Origin: Caulochytrium protostelioides | Lineage: Eukaryota > Chytridiomycota > Caulochytriomycetes > Caulochytriales > Caulochytriaceae | NCBI GenBank assembly: GCA_003615045.1 | Contig: ML014305.1 | Span: 1 to 34,135 of the forward strand | Length of the DNA: 34,135 bases | Reading direction: 5' to 3' | Shown here: one piece after another, positions 18,934 to 29,600 of the stretch | How positions within the stretch are numbered: the first letter of the stretch is position 1 | Layout of the letters: every line of letters begins with the position of its first letter | Position numbers and translations under genes: made by a program | The notes under the pieces: generated by a model | Databases searched by the model: none | Told to the model about the DNA's origin: nothing | The model's input: only the letters and a program-made list of their open reading frames with translations

Positions 18934-19907
18934 GGCCGAGGCGGCCGCTGGCCCCGCCCGGTCGCCGTGTCACGGAGCCACGGAAGGCCGTGATGGGGGG
19001 TTAGAGGGGTGCCGCGTGCCGCGACAGGCTCATGATGTCGGGTCGTCCTGCCGACCAGGGCCGTGACGGCGGAGGGCGATGGCGGCGGATGCGTCGGTAG
19101 CGTCTGACACCGAGCGAGGATCAGCGACAGCGTTGGATGAGGGAATTCGATGGCATCGGCGTTCAACGCGGCAAACGACCGGTTCCCCTGAGCGTCGCGG
19201 CGGTCGGTCGATCCGTGCGCTTGCGAGTGGGGGACTCCGAAACGATGGAGCCGGGGCGAGAGGAGAGACCCAGACGCGGCGCCTGTCGTCCCGTAGGCTG
19301 GGTTTCCTGACTCACTGCAGCGTTTCATGCCCATCGTGCGACGCTCGGCGGGCTATGTCCGGTGTTCCATGCCCGGCGTTCCATGCGGCCTGCCTGCTCG
19401 GCGGCGACCGCTCCATGTGGCCGATCCTGGATCGACCCGTGCGACGAGCCCGGGTGCTCCAACCGTGGGCAAAGCGAAGGTGCTGCCGATCGTCTCAGTC
19501 CTGGCAGGCCTTCGGAGCTCCATGGTCGCCCTGGCCGCCGCGCCGCCGTTTTTTGCTCCCACTTTGTGGCGGGTATGATGCGTATCCAGGCGGATCTCTG
19601 GTTCGGAGCGCCGAGACCCAAGCGCTTATCTCAGACGGCGACGCCGATCCGACCGCGAGTGCCTCCGCGGGTCCTGCGCCTCAAGTCGTTTACCGCCAAA
19701 CCGAAATGGCGTTGGGTCCCGGCGCGCGGCCCCAGGAAGGTGGCGCAGCGCGACGCAGTATGGCGTTGCCATTCCTGGAACCGGACCGGAACGGACCGGA
19801 ACCGGTCTGATGGGCGTCCACGACGCCACTCGTTGGAGGAAACACTTTTTTCGTGGTCTAGCCGGGGGAGCCTGGCACCCCTGCACCCAGGTATGCACGC
19901 TGCCGAC

Positions 19908-19974
19908 GCGCATGCGTGCATGCTGTGCACGCATGCATGCATGCATGTGTGCATGCATGCCGTGCACGCATGGC
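19908..19974. repeat. GCAT microsatellite
   Basis: GCATGC-type alternating purine-pyrimidine units extend over about 65 bases with a few GTGCAC interruptions. Such tracts can form cruciforms or Z-DNA. The stretch is non-coding in my reading. Confidence 0.9.
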
Positions 19975-20295
19975 CATGATGGAGGATGATACGGGGATCG
20001 ACGGTGGTCTGCGAAGCATCGACGCCCCGGGCCTGCCATGCGCCCCGTCGACCTCACAGCGGTCTGGAAAGGCGAGCATGCCCCCGGTTTGGCAGGCAGG
20101 GACGCCGTCGTTCACGATCTGCCCAGCGGGCCGCGTGGTCGCCGCTGGAGAACGTGGAACGGTCGGCCGCGTCGCAGGATTCCCGAAAGCGACGGGATGA
20201 CGGGAGGCCGCGTGGCCGCCGCGGCTCTCCGATCGCGGCTCTCCGTCGCTCGCCGTCGCGCCTCGCTGCGCATGATGGCCCATGATGCGCATGCT

Positions 20296-20341
20296 GGCGC
20301 GCCGCGCCACGTGGACCATCGTCCACGTGGCGCGGCGCGCC
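20296..20341. repeat. Perfect 46-nt inverted repeat (21-bp stem, 4-nt loop)
   Basis: The arm 20296-20316 is exactly complementary to 20321-20341, with loop CATC. Each arm contains CCACGTGG, the E-box core. Pairing ends abruptly at both sides. Confidence 0.95.
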
Positions 20342-20388
20342 CACGAAGCAGCCCAGCGCCACGGGGTCGTCCCTTCCGCCAGCCGCCA

Positions 20389-20430
20389 GCCGCATACCCC
20401 ATACCGCAGGCCGCATACCCCATACCGCAG
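20389..20430. repeat. 21-bp tandem repeat, two exact copies
   Basis: The unit at 20389-20409 (beginning GCCGCATACC) is repeated exactly at 20410-20430 and followed by a further GCCGC. It lies about 50 bases from the 46-nt hairpin. Confidence 0.9.
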
Positions 20431-20792
20431 GCCGCGATCTGCCCTCCGCATGGTCGGTCTGAATGCAGCGCTTGCGGACGGCGACGGGACAGCGGCGGAG
20501 GAGACGCGATGCCGAAGGCTGTGCCGTGTGGCGGGCGACGCTCGTTCCGTGGTAGGCGACCCGCGTGGCCAAGCCCGAGACGACACGCCGGCGCCGCGAG
20601 GGGCGCCGCAGCGAGGGGATGCTCCCCTCGCCGGGTGCTCCTCCATGGTCGCCCGTGGCATCGAGCTTCCCGTCGCCGTCGTCCACGCCTGGGTCGCGGA
20701 CGCGCTGGCGGCCGGCACGAGGGGGGTCTGCGGCGGGCCCGGCGCATCGGATCGTCTCGCCTGGCCGGGCATCGCCGCACCTCGCACCGCAC

Positions 20793-20825
20793 CGCATCGC
20801 ATCGCATCGCGTCGCATCGCATCGC
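20793..20825. repeat. Pentanucleotide repeat (CGCAT)n
   Basis: CGCAT units with one CGCGT variant run over about 33 bases. The same motif occurs at 5061-5083. Confidence 0.9.
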
Positions 20826-21738
20826 CGCTCCTCTCGGCGATGCTCCGGTCAGCAGACCGTGGGCCTCCGGCGATGGCCGCCGGCATGAGCGGCCTCCAGC
20901 CGAGCATCGCCGACATTCGGGCCATCGCGCCAGCCCGAGGGCCACGCGCCGCACGGCGTCGCCAGCCGGTCGCCAGCAGCCGCTCCCCGGTGTCCGGCAA
21001 GAAGCCGCGCGTCGTGACCCCACCCGGCCGCGGTTCCGTCCTGCCTTCGGCGGCTCCATCCTCCTGATTCATCAACTCGTCTCGCCATCGTTCTCTGATC
21101 AGGCGGTCACGCGCAGCCTCCCGACAGCGCGGGAAGGCCCATGCGAGGGCGGCGTCTCTCCCGGCGGTAACCGCCACACGCCGGCCGCAGACGTTGGCGC
21201 CCAACCGAACGGTAGCCGGGTATACCTGTTCCCGGCGCGTGTGGGCCCGGCCCTGGCCAATGGCATGGGCGTCCTGGATCCGTCCGCGCGATCCTGACAC
21301 CCCCCCTCACGCGAGCCTGACGCGCACCTCGCCCGCGGTCCCTTGACCCGTTCGGCCACTTGTTTGGAGGACGGGCCAGGCGGCATTTCACAACCACCCT
21401 GGAGTAGCCCCCATCCCATCCCATCGGGATCAGGACGCATGCGCCAGCCCCGCGCCGGCGATGCGTCGTTGGGGTGGGCGCCGTGGGCCCGTGGATGGCG
21501 GACATGGAGGGCCGCGGCGGCCGCGATGGCGATGGCGTCCGACGCCACGCGTGAACCGCGGCCACGGCGGCTTGAGACGTGCCCGTCGCCCGTCGCTCGC
21601 GCGCCGTTCGGGAGCGCGTGCCCGTCGCCCCGGTCCGCTCGCCTGCTGGCCGACGGCGCGTGCACGCGGCCCACCACGCTGTCCACCACGCTGTCCACCG
21701 AGCGACGCGTCCGGGCGGCGTCGCTGCGGCACGCGGCC

Positions 21739-21773
21739 GTCGCGTCGCGTCGCGTCGCGTCGTGTCGCGTCGA
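21739..21773. repeat. Pentanucleotide repeat (CGCGT)n
   Basis: About seven CGCGT units, one changed to CGTGT, occur in the gene-free region. A GT/GGGGTG-rich stretch follows at about 21797-21836 and could form a G-quadruplex-like structure. Confidence 0.9.
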
Positions 21774-22219
21774 CGTCTGCGCGTCGTGGAGCTCGGGGGG
21801 ATGTGTGTGGGTGGGGTGTGTGTGTGGGGTGTCGGCTGAGCGTCTGCTCGGTGTCCGCTCAGCGGCACGCGGCCCATGCGGAAGGGAGGGAGCAGCATGC
21901 CTGAGCGAGCGATGGCTCGGGCCGCGGTCCCGTCGCCCGCAGGCCGGCGCGCGCTCGCCGCCGGTGCTTGCCGTCTGGCCGACGGCCGCATGGCGGCGGC
22001 GCTGGCGGGCGGAAGGCCGGCCGCCGGGCCGGCCGCGGGGCCGGCCACCCGGTGGAGGGCGGCGCGTGCAGGCGCATGCGGCGTGCGCAACGCCGCGCCG
22101 CGGCGCAGGCGTCACGTAAGGCATTCAGGAGGCGACCACGCCGCCATGTTGTGGTCCGTCCACGCACCCCCAACACCCACGCAGAGGACGGCGCCGTGCG
22201 CGGGCCCGCCGCCGTGACT

Positions 22220-22314
22220 CCGGACGGCGGCGATGGCGGCGATGGCGACCATGGCCACGCCGCCGCCGCCGCCGCCGCTGCGGCCGCGGCGGCGGCGGCG
22301 GCGGCGGCGGCTGG
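22220..22314. repeat. GGC/GCC trinucleotide-rich tract
   Basis: Runs of GGCGAT, GCC and GGC triplets occur here, with a longer GCC run at 22258-22280 and a GGC run at 22287-22312. The two runs are complementary and could fold back on each other. Confidence 0.85.
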
Positions 22315-22750
22315 TCGCCGGTCGTTAGCCGCCAACCACGGTGGCCGCCGTGTCGGCGCGGCGCTTCCGTCCGGGCGTCCGCATGTCGCGGTCGCCGGGG
22401 CGGGTCGCCGTCGCCGCACGGAGTATGGAATGCCAAGGCGGCCGCCCTGAAGCAGGACCACGGCGAGCAGGACGAGGAGCCGTCTCACCGCCTCGACGGC
22501 CCCTGGCGGTTCCGGCGCGTCACGCGCGGGTCGACGGGACCAGGTCGTCCCTCCTTTCCACGGCCTCAGCATCCGGGTTGAGCCGACGGGCCGCCGGGCG
22601 GGCCGATGGGAGCTGAAGGCCGAGACGTGCCACGACCCATGGCCATGGAAAGACAGAGGCCCGGCGAAAACCAGGAGTTCGGGTCATGAGGGGTATAACG
22701 ACGACAGGCCCATCGGGAACGTGGTCATGAGACGGGGTTATCATCTTCAC

Positions 22751-22790
22751 GCACTCGCGTTCGGACTCGCACTCGCACTCGCACTCACCG
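22751..22790. repeat. Hexanucleotide (ACTCGC)n-like repeat
   Basis: Successive ACTCGCG/ACTCGC units lie about 0.85 kb upstream of the kinase start. The overlapping plus-strand frame reads them as a Leu-Ala run. Confidence 0.75.
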
Positions 22791-23610
22791 ACTCGCTATT
22801 GGCCTCCCCGACAGATGCGCTTCATCACGACCACGACCATGACGGCGTCGCCTTCCGGCTGAAAGTGCCTGGTCTGCATCATCACTGCTACGTGTTGTTT
22901 TGGCCTCCATCGCTCCTTTGCCCCCTTCGCCCCCAGTGCAGCTCGGTCGTTTGTTTATTTTCTATCACGGCCGCCACCCGTTGCTGGCTACCCAGTCACG
23001 TTGGTCCACAGCGCCTCATCCTTCGTTGCCACCCTCGTCACCGACATTGCGCTCCGCACGCCGCGACGACCATCCCTATTATCGCCATCGCCGTCGTCAT
23101 TCCTGACCCTTCTCGCTGCTGATTGCAGAGCGGACGGACCATCCCGCGGGGGTGCAAGACCACCACCGCGTGCGCTGGCGGGCTCCCGACCGGCCGCACG
23201 CACGTCGTCTCCGTGGCCTGACCAAGCCCCAGGGCCGTCGCGTCGCCTTCCCGACGCCGCCACAGGCTCGACGCGACGGTCGTCCCGTCCCGCCGCCACG
23301 CCACGAGTCTCCCGATCGGTGGGCGCAGTGTCGCGAAAGTCAGGCCCTCCGGCGCCCGCGGCTGCCGCCGCCGCCGCCGCCGCCGCCGGCGCTCATCGCG
23401 GTCGCTTGCGCTCCAGCTGCCGAGCCCCCGCGGACGCCGCGCCGCCATCTGTCCGCTCGCCGGTCACGCGGCGCACTGTCGCCGTTGCCGCCGTCGCCGT
23501 TGCCGCCGTGATCGCTGCGGCGCCGCCGCGGCCCGCTGCCCCCCGTGCACGACGGTGATTGCGACGTGGCCGACCGAGACCCGGTGGGCGACGCGACGGC
23601 TCGGCGCGCG

Positions 23611-26600
23611 ATGGCTGCTCCAGCCGAGCCGCCGGCAGCCGCCGTGGCCGAGGCGGCCGCCGCCTCGCGGTCCTCGGGACCGTTGAGCCCGGCCACGCCG
23701 TCCTCGCCGGCGGCGGCGTCACCGGCGCCCGCCGTCTCACACAGCGTGCTGCTGCCGCCGACGGCGCCGACATCGCCGCCGACGACGCCCCTGCCCGCGC
23801 GGCCGAGCACGGCGCTGCGGTCCCATTCCCACCATTCGGTGCGGTATCCCGTGCAGGCGCCGACGCCGTCCGGCACGACGTTCTCCCCGCCGTTGCCGCA
23901 GCCACAGCCGCAGCCGTCGCCGCGTGCCAGCCACGCCGCTCTCGCCGCGTCGCCGTCCGCCACCGCGGCGGCGGGGCCTCCGGTGCGCCACAGCCCGTCG
24001 TCGCAGACGTTGACCCCGCCCGGTGCCTCGCTGGCGATCCGCGCGGCTCCCGCCGCCGCCGCGGCATCGGACCCGCGGACCAGCGTCGCGACGCCGCACC
24101 ATGCCGTGGTCGACGTGATCGAGACGTGCCCGCCGACCGGCGCCGAGACGGACGTCACCGCGGCCGCCCGCGGGGCGCTCGCGTCGCTGCCGTCGCCCGT
24201 GTCCCACGGCGGGCCCGGCCACATGAGCCCGGCCGGCTTCGACACCCGCAGCCGCCGCAGCCGCAGCCGCACCCGCCGCTCCGGCCCGATGCGCGCGCTC
24301 ATGCACCTCTTTGCCGGGCGCGCTGCGCCCCTCCCGACCGACGGCCCCAAGCCGCGACCGCGGTCGGGCCCGGACGCGGCCGCCCTCGGCGCCGGCGACA
24401 TGACCATGGCGCTGTCGCCGACGGCGCCCACGGGCACCGGCGCCATGGCCGCGAACGCCGCGGCGGCGGCGGCGGCGGCGCCCATCCCGATCCCGAGCGG
24501 CGGCGGCGCCTATGACGCCAACGGCGACCTCGACGAGTCCCATCTGCTGCCGTACATGGCGCGCGCCACGCCGGCGGAAGCGGACGCGGCGCTCGCCGAA
24601 GCGACGCGCATTCTCGCGAGCCAGATGCACCCGCTGCACGCCTCAGCGTCGTATCCGCCGCCAGATGGTGCCGGTGCCGGTGCCGGCGCCGGCGGGGGCG
24701 TCGGCGACCTCGCGGCGTCGCCGCCCTTTCTCGACCGGCCCGGCGCCGGTGGCATGGCGGCGCGCTCGCGCACCGGCACCTCGCCGCTCGGATTGCCCCC
24801 GGCGGTCGCGGGCCGCCGCAGCGACCGCTCAGGCTCAGTCTCGGGCAGCGGCACGCCGCCGGTGTCGCCGGTGCAGGCCGACGTGCCCTCGGATGCCAGC
24901 CACTATAGCCCAACCGGCGGCATGCTGGGTGGCCGCCGCGGCGGTGGGCTCTCCGACTCGTCGCGCGGCGGCGGCGGCGGCAAAATCCGTCGCCGCGCCC
25001 TCTCTCGTGGCGGCGGACGGCGCGGCGCCGGCGCTGACGGCGGCGGTGCCGGCGCGGGTCTAAGCGGGAGCCACGGCGCCGTCGGCGTGGCGAGCGCGGG
25101 CAGCGGCTCGGTCGCCAGCGTGGGCAGCAGCCTGCGCAAGAAGATCAAGGCGTCGCCGCGCGGGTCGAAGCCCAAGAAGAACAGGGTGCCGCCCAAGACG
25201 GCGTTTGTGAAACCGCTGTCGCAGCCGACCTCGTTCCGCGAATGGTGCCGGTATTATCTGTGCATCTGGCCGTTGCAGCACGAACACCTCGTGGCGAACG
25301 CCTCCCTCGTGTTTCTGCTTATGTGCAGCTTGGCGGTTTCTGTCCCGATCTATCTCTTCATGCATGACCTCGACCAGCGCCAGTGGACCCAGAGCAAGCG
25401 ACAGCAGTGCAATGACCGATACGAGCTCGTGCGCGACGCGCTCGAGTACCCCCACCAGATCATCAAGACCTACGCGTGGTTCTTTAGCGCGTCCGATGTC
25501 GACGTCACGTCGTTCCGCCGGTATACTGCGCTCGCGCAGCGCAGCGCCACGTATGACTTCAGCGTTCAGTATGCGCCCACGGTGCTGAACGTCGACCGGG
25601 CGACCTGGGAGGCCTCCTCCGGCCTCTCGATCCGCGGGCTCGCGCCCAATGCCTTGCCCCGCACGACCAGCAATGGCGGGATTCCCGTGGTCACCTCGAT
25701 CGACACGGTCCCGCGGCCGCCGCAGGCGATGTACCTGCCGGTCTACTACACGAACAACAATACGAGCCTGATGCGCGGCGTGGACACGCTCACCATCCCC
25801 GAAGTGGGACGCGCCTCGCTCAAGTTTATGCGCACAGGCGAGCTCACGACGACCGGGCTCGACCTGTTCTATGGCGTACCCATGATGCGCGCGATCTTGC
25901 CTTGGTACGGCTATAATCTGACCGTGACCAACGGCACGCTCCTGGGGATCTTCAGTGGACTGATTTGGCCTGAGTTTGTCTTTTCAGAGTTGAACGAGGG
26001 CGATTCCGATACGCTGACATTCCAAGTCGTCGATGCCGAGGCGGAGTCGCCTGATAACCAGATTGTCTGGGAGTCAGCAGCGACGATGCTCAAGCAGCCG
26101 CTAGAGCCGGTGTACATGACGATGGGCCAGCGGCAATTCTACGTACAGTGCTACTGCGGCAAAGCCTCGCATAGCGTGACAATTCTGTTCTTTGTGCTGA
26201 TGCTGGTGATCTTCTTTATCATGTCCATCACGGGCCGTTTACTCATCAGCAAATGGCTACGCGCCCGTCGTGTCGCGGAGCTCTCCAAGCAGACCGCCAA
26301 CACGCACTTCCTCCGCTTTCAACGCGCCAAGCTCTCGGCCAGCGGATGGAAAAACAAAGCTAGTGCGATCCTCAACGCCATCTCAGACCCACTCCTGACG
26401 CTTAATGCCGCGGGCTATGTCACCGGCAGCAACCGCTCGGGGCTCCAGCTCACGGGGTATACCCAGGAGGACCTCGTGGGCGGTGCCGTTCACGTGCGTC
26501 AGCTCTTCCGCCTTAACCCTTTCGGCCATGGCTACTATGCGCCGAACTTCACCATCTCGGGTCATACGATGGGCTCCAACTCGCTGAACCAGCACCTGTT

Positions 26601-29600
26601 CCCTCACCAGTCGTCCGACCCCGTCCGCAACTCCAAGGACTCCCACGCTCGTCCGCTGTCCCCGGGCAACGGCCACGGTATTGGGAGTAATCAAGGTGGC
26701 GGCGGCGGCGCCACGGCGACGGCTGGCCATGTGGTCTCGGGAGCCTCGAACACGCCGCCGTTTGGGCCAAGCAGTTCCGGCGAGGATCCGCTACCACCGC
26801 TGCCGTGGGGCAGCGCCCAGCAGCAGCAGCAGCAGCAGCAGCAGCTGTACCAGGATTCAGGCCTCAACCTGGACCCGACGGTGGCGGGCGCGCGCGGCGA
26901 CGCGTCTGACACCGAGTTTGGCCTACCTCGTGTGGGTTTCAATCTCAGCTCGCCCCGCCACGGCAGCCATCTCCGTCGGAGTCTCGTCTCGGCTTTCCGT
27001 GCCGCCCGCGACGTGATGCGTCCCGCGGCCGCCGCCAGAGGTGCCACGGAGGGCGCGTCGCCGCCCGTGGGCGCCGTCGCCGTGACCACCAATACCCTGT
27101 CGCCGGCAGTGGCCACGCCGGCCACGGGCGCTCCCGCGGCTGCAGTTGCGTCCAAGCTAACAGCCACGCCCACGACGGCGGCGGCGCTTGCCGTGGCCGG
27201 GACGCAGCGCGACTCGCCGCCGGGGCGTGGCACGACGACGCCGCGTGGCCACGGCGGCGTGACGCCCGTGTCTACATCGCCACGACGCACAACACCGCTG
27301 CTCGGCAGCCCGCTGCCGGCCGCGTTCCTCGGCGGCCACGGCAACGCGATTTCGAGCTCGTCGGAGAGTGCCAATGCGCCCACCGACCCGCACTCACTCG
27401 ACCACTGGGACCTGCTGGAGGGCCCGAGTCGCGTCGCGCGTCACGTGGCGGGCCTGCGGGACGTGTTTGTCGTCTCGAAGGACGGTCGGATGATCCCGGC
27501 GGAGGCCAACTTCAGCTCGAGCTCGAGTCCGTCGACGCCGTCGTCGGCGCGGTCGCGGGTCCAGGTCGTGCTCCTGCGCGATGTGACGCTGCAGCGCGCC
27601 GCGGCGCGCAAGCTGCAGCTCCTCACCGAGGAGAGCCAGCGCCGCGCCGACGAGGCGGAACAAGCCCGCCGTCAGCTCGAGGACTATGTCGACATGGTGA
27701 GCCACGAGACGCGCGGCCCGACGAGCGCCATCATGCAGAGCGCCGAGCTGATGCAGGACGACCTGGCTCTGCTGGGGCGCTGCTTGGGCCGCGTGGAGCG
27801 GTTCTGCAAGTCGACCGGCCACGGCTCGTCGCACGCGATGGCGCGCATCTTTGACGAGATGCGCGAGGCCATCTCAGCCTCGATAGAGAGCACCGAGGTG
27901 ATCGGCCTGTGCTCGCGGCACCAGAAAGCGATCGCCGACGACGTCCTGAACGTGTCCAAGATCAACCTGAACCTGCTCAAGTTCCAGAACATCGACTTCA
28001 GTCCGGAGCGCGAGCTCGAGAACATTCTCAAGATCTTCGACAAGGAGGCCCAGGCGAAGCACTTCTCGCTGGAGGCCCGCGTCGACCGCGCGAGTCTGGC
28101 GGCGATGCGCGCGTCGTGGGTCAACGGCGACCCCCTGCGTCTGGCCCAGATCTTGATCAACCTGATCAGCAACGCCGTCCGCTTTTTGCGCAAGGCCTCG
28201 GACGCCCGCGTGATCATCCATCTCGCCACGACACCGACGCTGCCCTTCTCGCCGGGGCCCGAGCTCCTGGAGCCGCCACAGCTCGGCCCGGCGTCTGCCG
28301 CGGCCGCCGCCACCACCCCAGCCGCTACACACCCGACGGCGACGGCGGCGGCGACGGCCGCGACGTCCATGACGGCCGGCAACATGACGCCCGAGCAGCC
28401 GGCCGTGCCGCTGCCGTGCCCCCCCAACAAAATCTGCCTATCGTGCACCGTCTCAGACAATGGCGTCGGCATGTCCTTCGAGCAGCAGCAGCAGCTCTTC
28501 CAACGCTTCTCGCAAGTCAACAGCCCCAAGACATATGCCGAATACGGCGGGAGCGGTCTGGGCCTGTTCATCTGCCGCCGGCTCGTCGAGTTGCAGGGCG
28601 GCGCGATCCGTGTCCGCTCGGCCCAGGACGTCGGCACCGCCTTCGACTTCTTTATTCTCTGCGACCCGGCGGTCGAGGCGCATCCGGCCTCACCGCTGCC
28701 CTCGCTCAGCAAGACGACTCAGCCGGGCGCATTCTCGGCGTTCGGCGACGACGACGCCGACGGCGACGACGAGCGCGATACCAAGGTCGCCGGCGCCGTC
28801 GGGCCTGGCCGCACGCGCAGCGGCATCGGCCTGGACGCATCCGAGAAGCATCCGACGTCGCCCACACGCCATGACGCCGCCGACGCGAACGGCACGGCCA
28901 TGGGCGCGTCGGCTCGCGAGGCCGAGGCCGGCGACGGCGACGGCGACGGCGCCGACGCACCCATGCAGCGCTCGTCCTCGCTGCTGTCGATTTCGCTCGC
29001 GTTGAAGTCGAACGCCGCTCTGTCGCCCGCACGGGCCGCGGACAGCAAAGCGCGCCACGGCGAGAGTAGCAGCGGCGGACTGCGCAGCAAGACGCCGCTG
29101 TCGCCGATTCCCGCGTCGCCGCTGCATCCGTCGCCCAAGTCCGCCTCGACGACGGCGGCGACAGGTACGACGGGCACGACGGGCACGACGACGACCACGA
29201 CGGCGACCACGACGTCATCGGCGGCGGCGGCCGCCGCCACCACCACACCGAAGGCCTCGAAGCATGGGCTGGGCCTGTCGATTCTGATCGTGGAAGACAA
29301 CAAGGTCAACCAGAAGGTGCTGCAGAAGCATCTGGAGAAGATGGGCCACGCAACGCAAGTCGCTAACCACGGTCAGGAGTGCCTCGAGATTCTGCAAGCG
29401 CATCCGATGACGTTCGATCTGCTGTTCACGGACCTGAACATGCCCGTCATGTCGGGGCTGGAGGCGACGCGGGCCATCCGCCAGCTAGAGCAGGACGGCG
29501 TGCTGCCGCCGCATCCGCCCATCGCCATTATCGGCGTCAGCGGCAACGCCCGCGACAAGTATCGCGAGGCCGCGCTGGACGCCGGCATGGATGACTTTTT

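Larger units (their letters stand above)
18934..23610. other. 4.7-kb intergenic region without a supported gene
   Basis: Both strands carry long open frames here (up to 480 codons), but they are Arg/Ala/Pro-rich, run through microsatellites and a hairpin, overlap each other, and show no domain. The left end should hold the promoter of the minus-strand membrane protein. The right end (about 22860-23130) is pyrimidine-rich with lower GC and a good 3' splice-like site (CTGATTGCAG ending 23128), suggesting the promoter or 5' leader of the histidine kinase. Internal repeats are listed separately. Confidence 0.55.

Noticed and set aside
19858-21300. 480-codon minus-strand frame and the overlapping 419-codon plus-strand frame (20038-21297)
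   Set aside because: Both run through the 46-nt hairpin, 21-bp repeats and CGCAT tract. They overlap each other and show no domain or balanced composition.
22727-23122. 131-codon ORF with a Leu/Ala leader and HHDHDHD cluster
   Set aside because: The leader is just the hexanucleotide repeat, and the rest is pyrimidine-rich DNA read as Leu/Pro/His/Cys. It sits in the probable kinase promoter.
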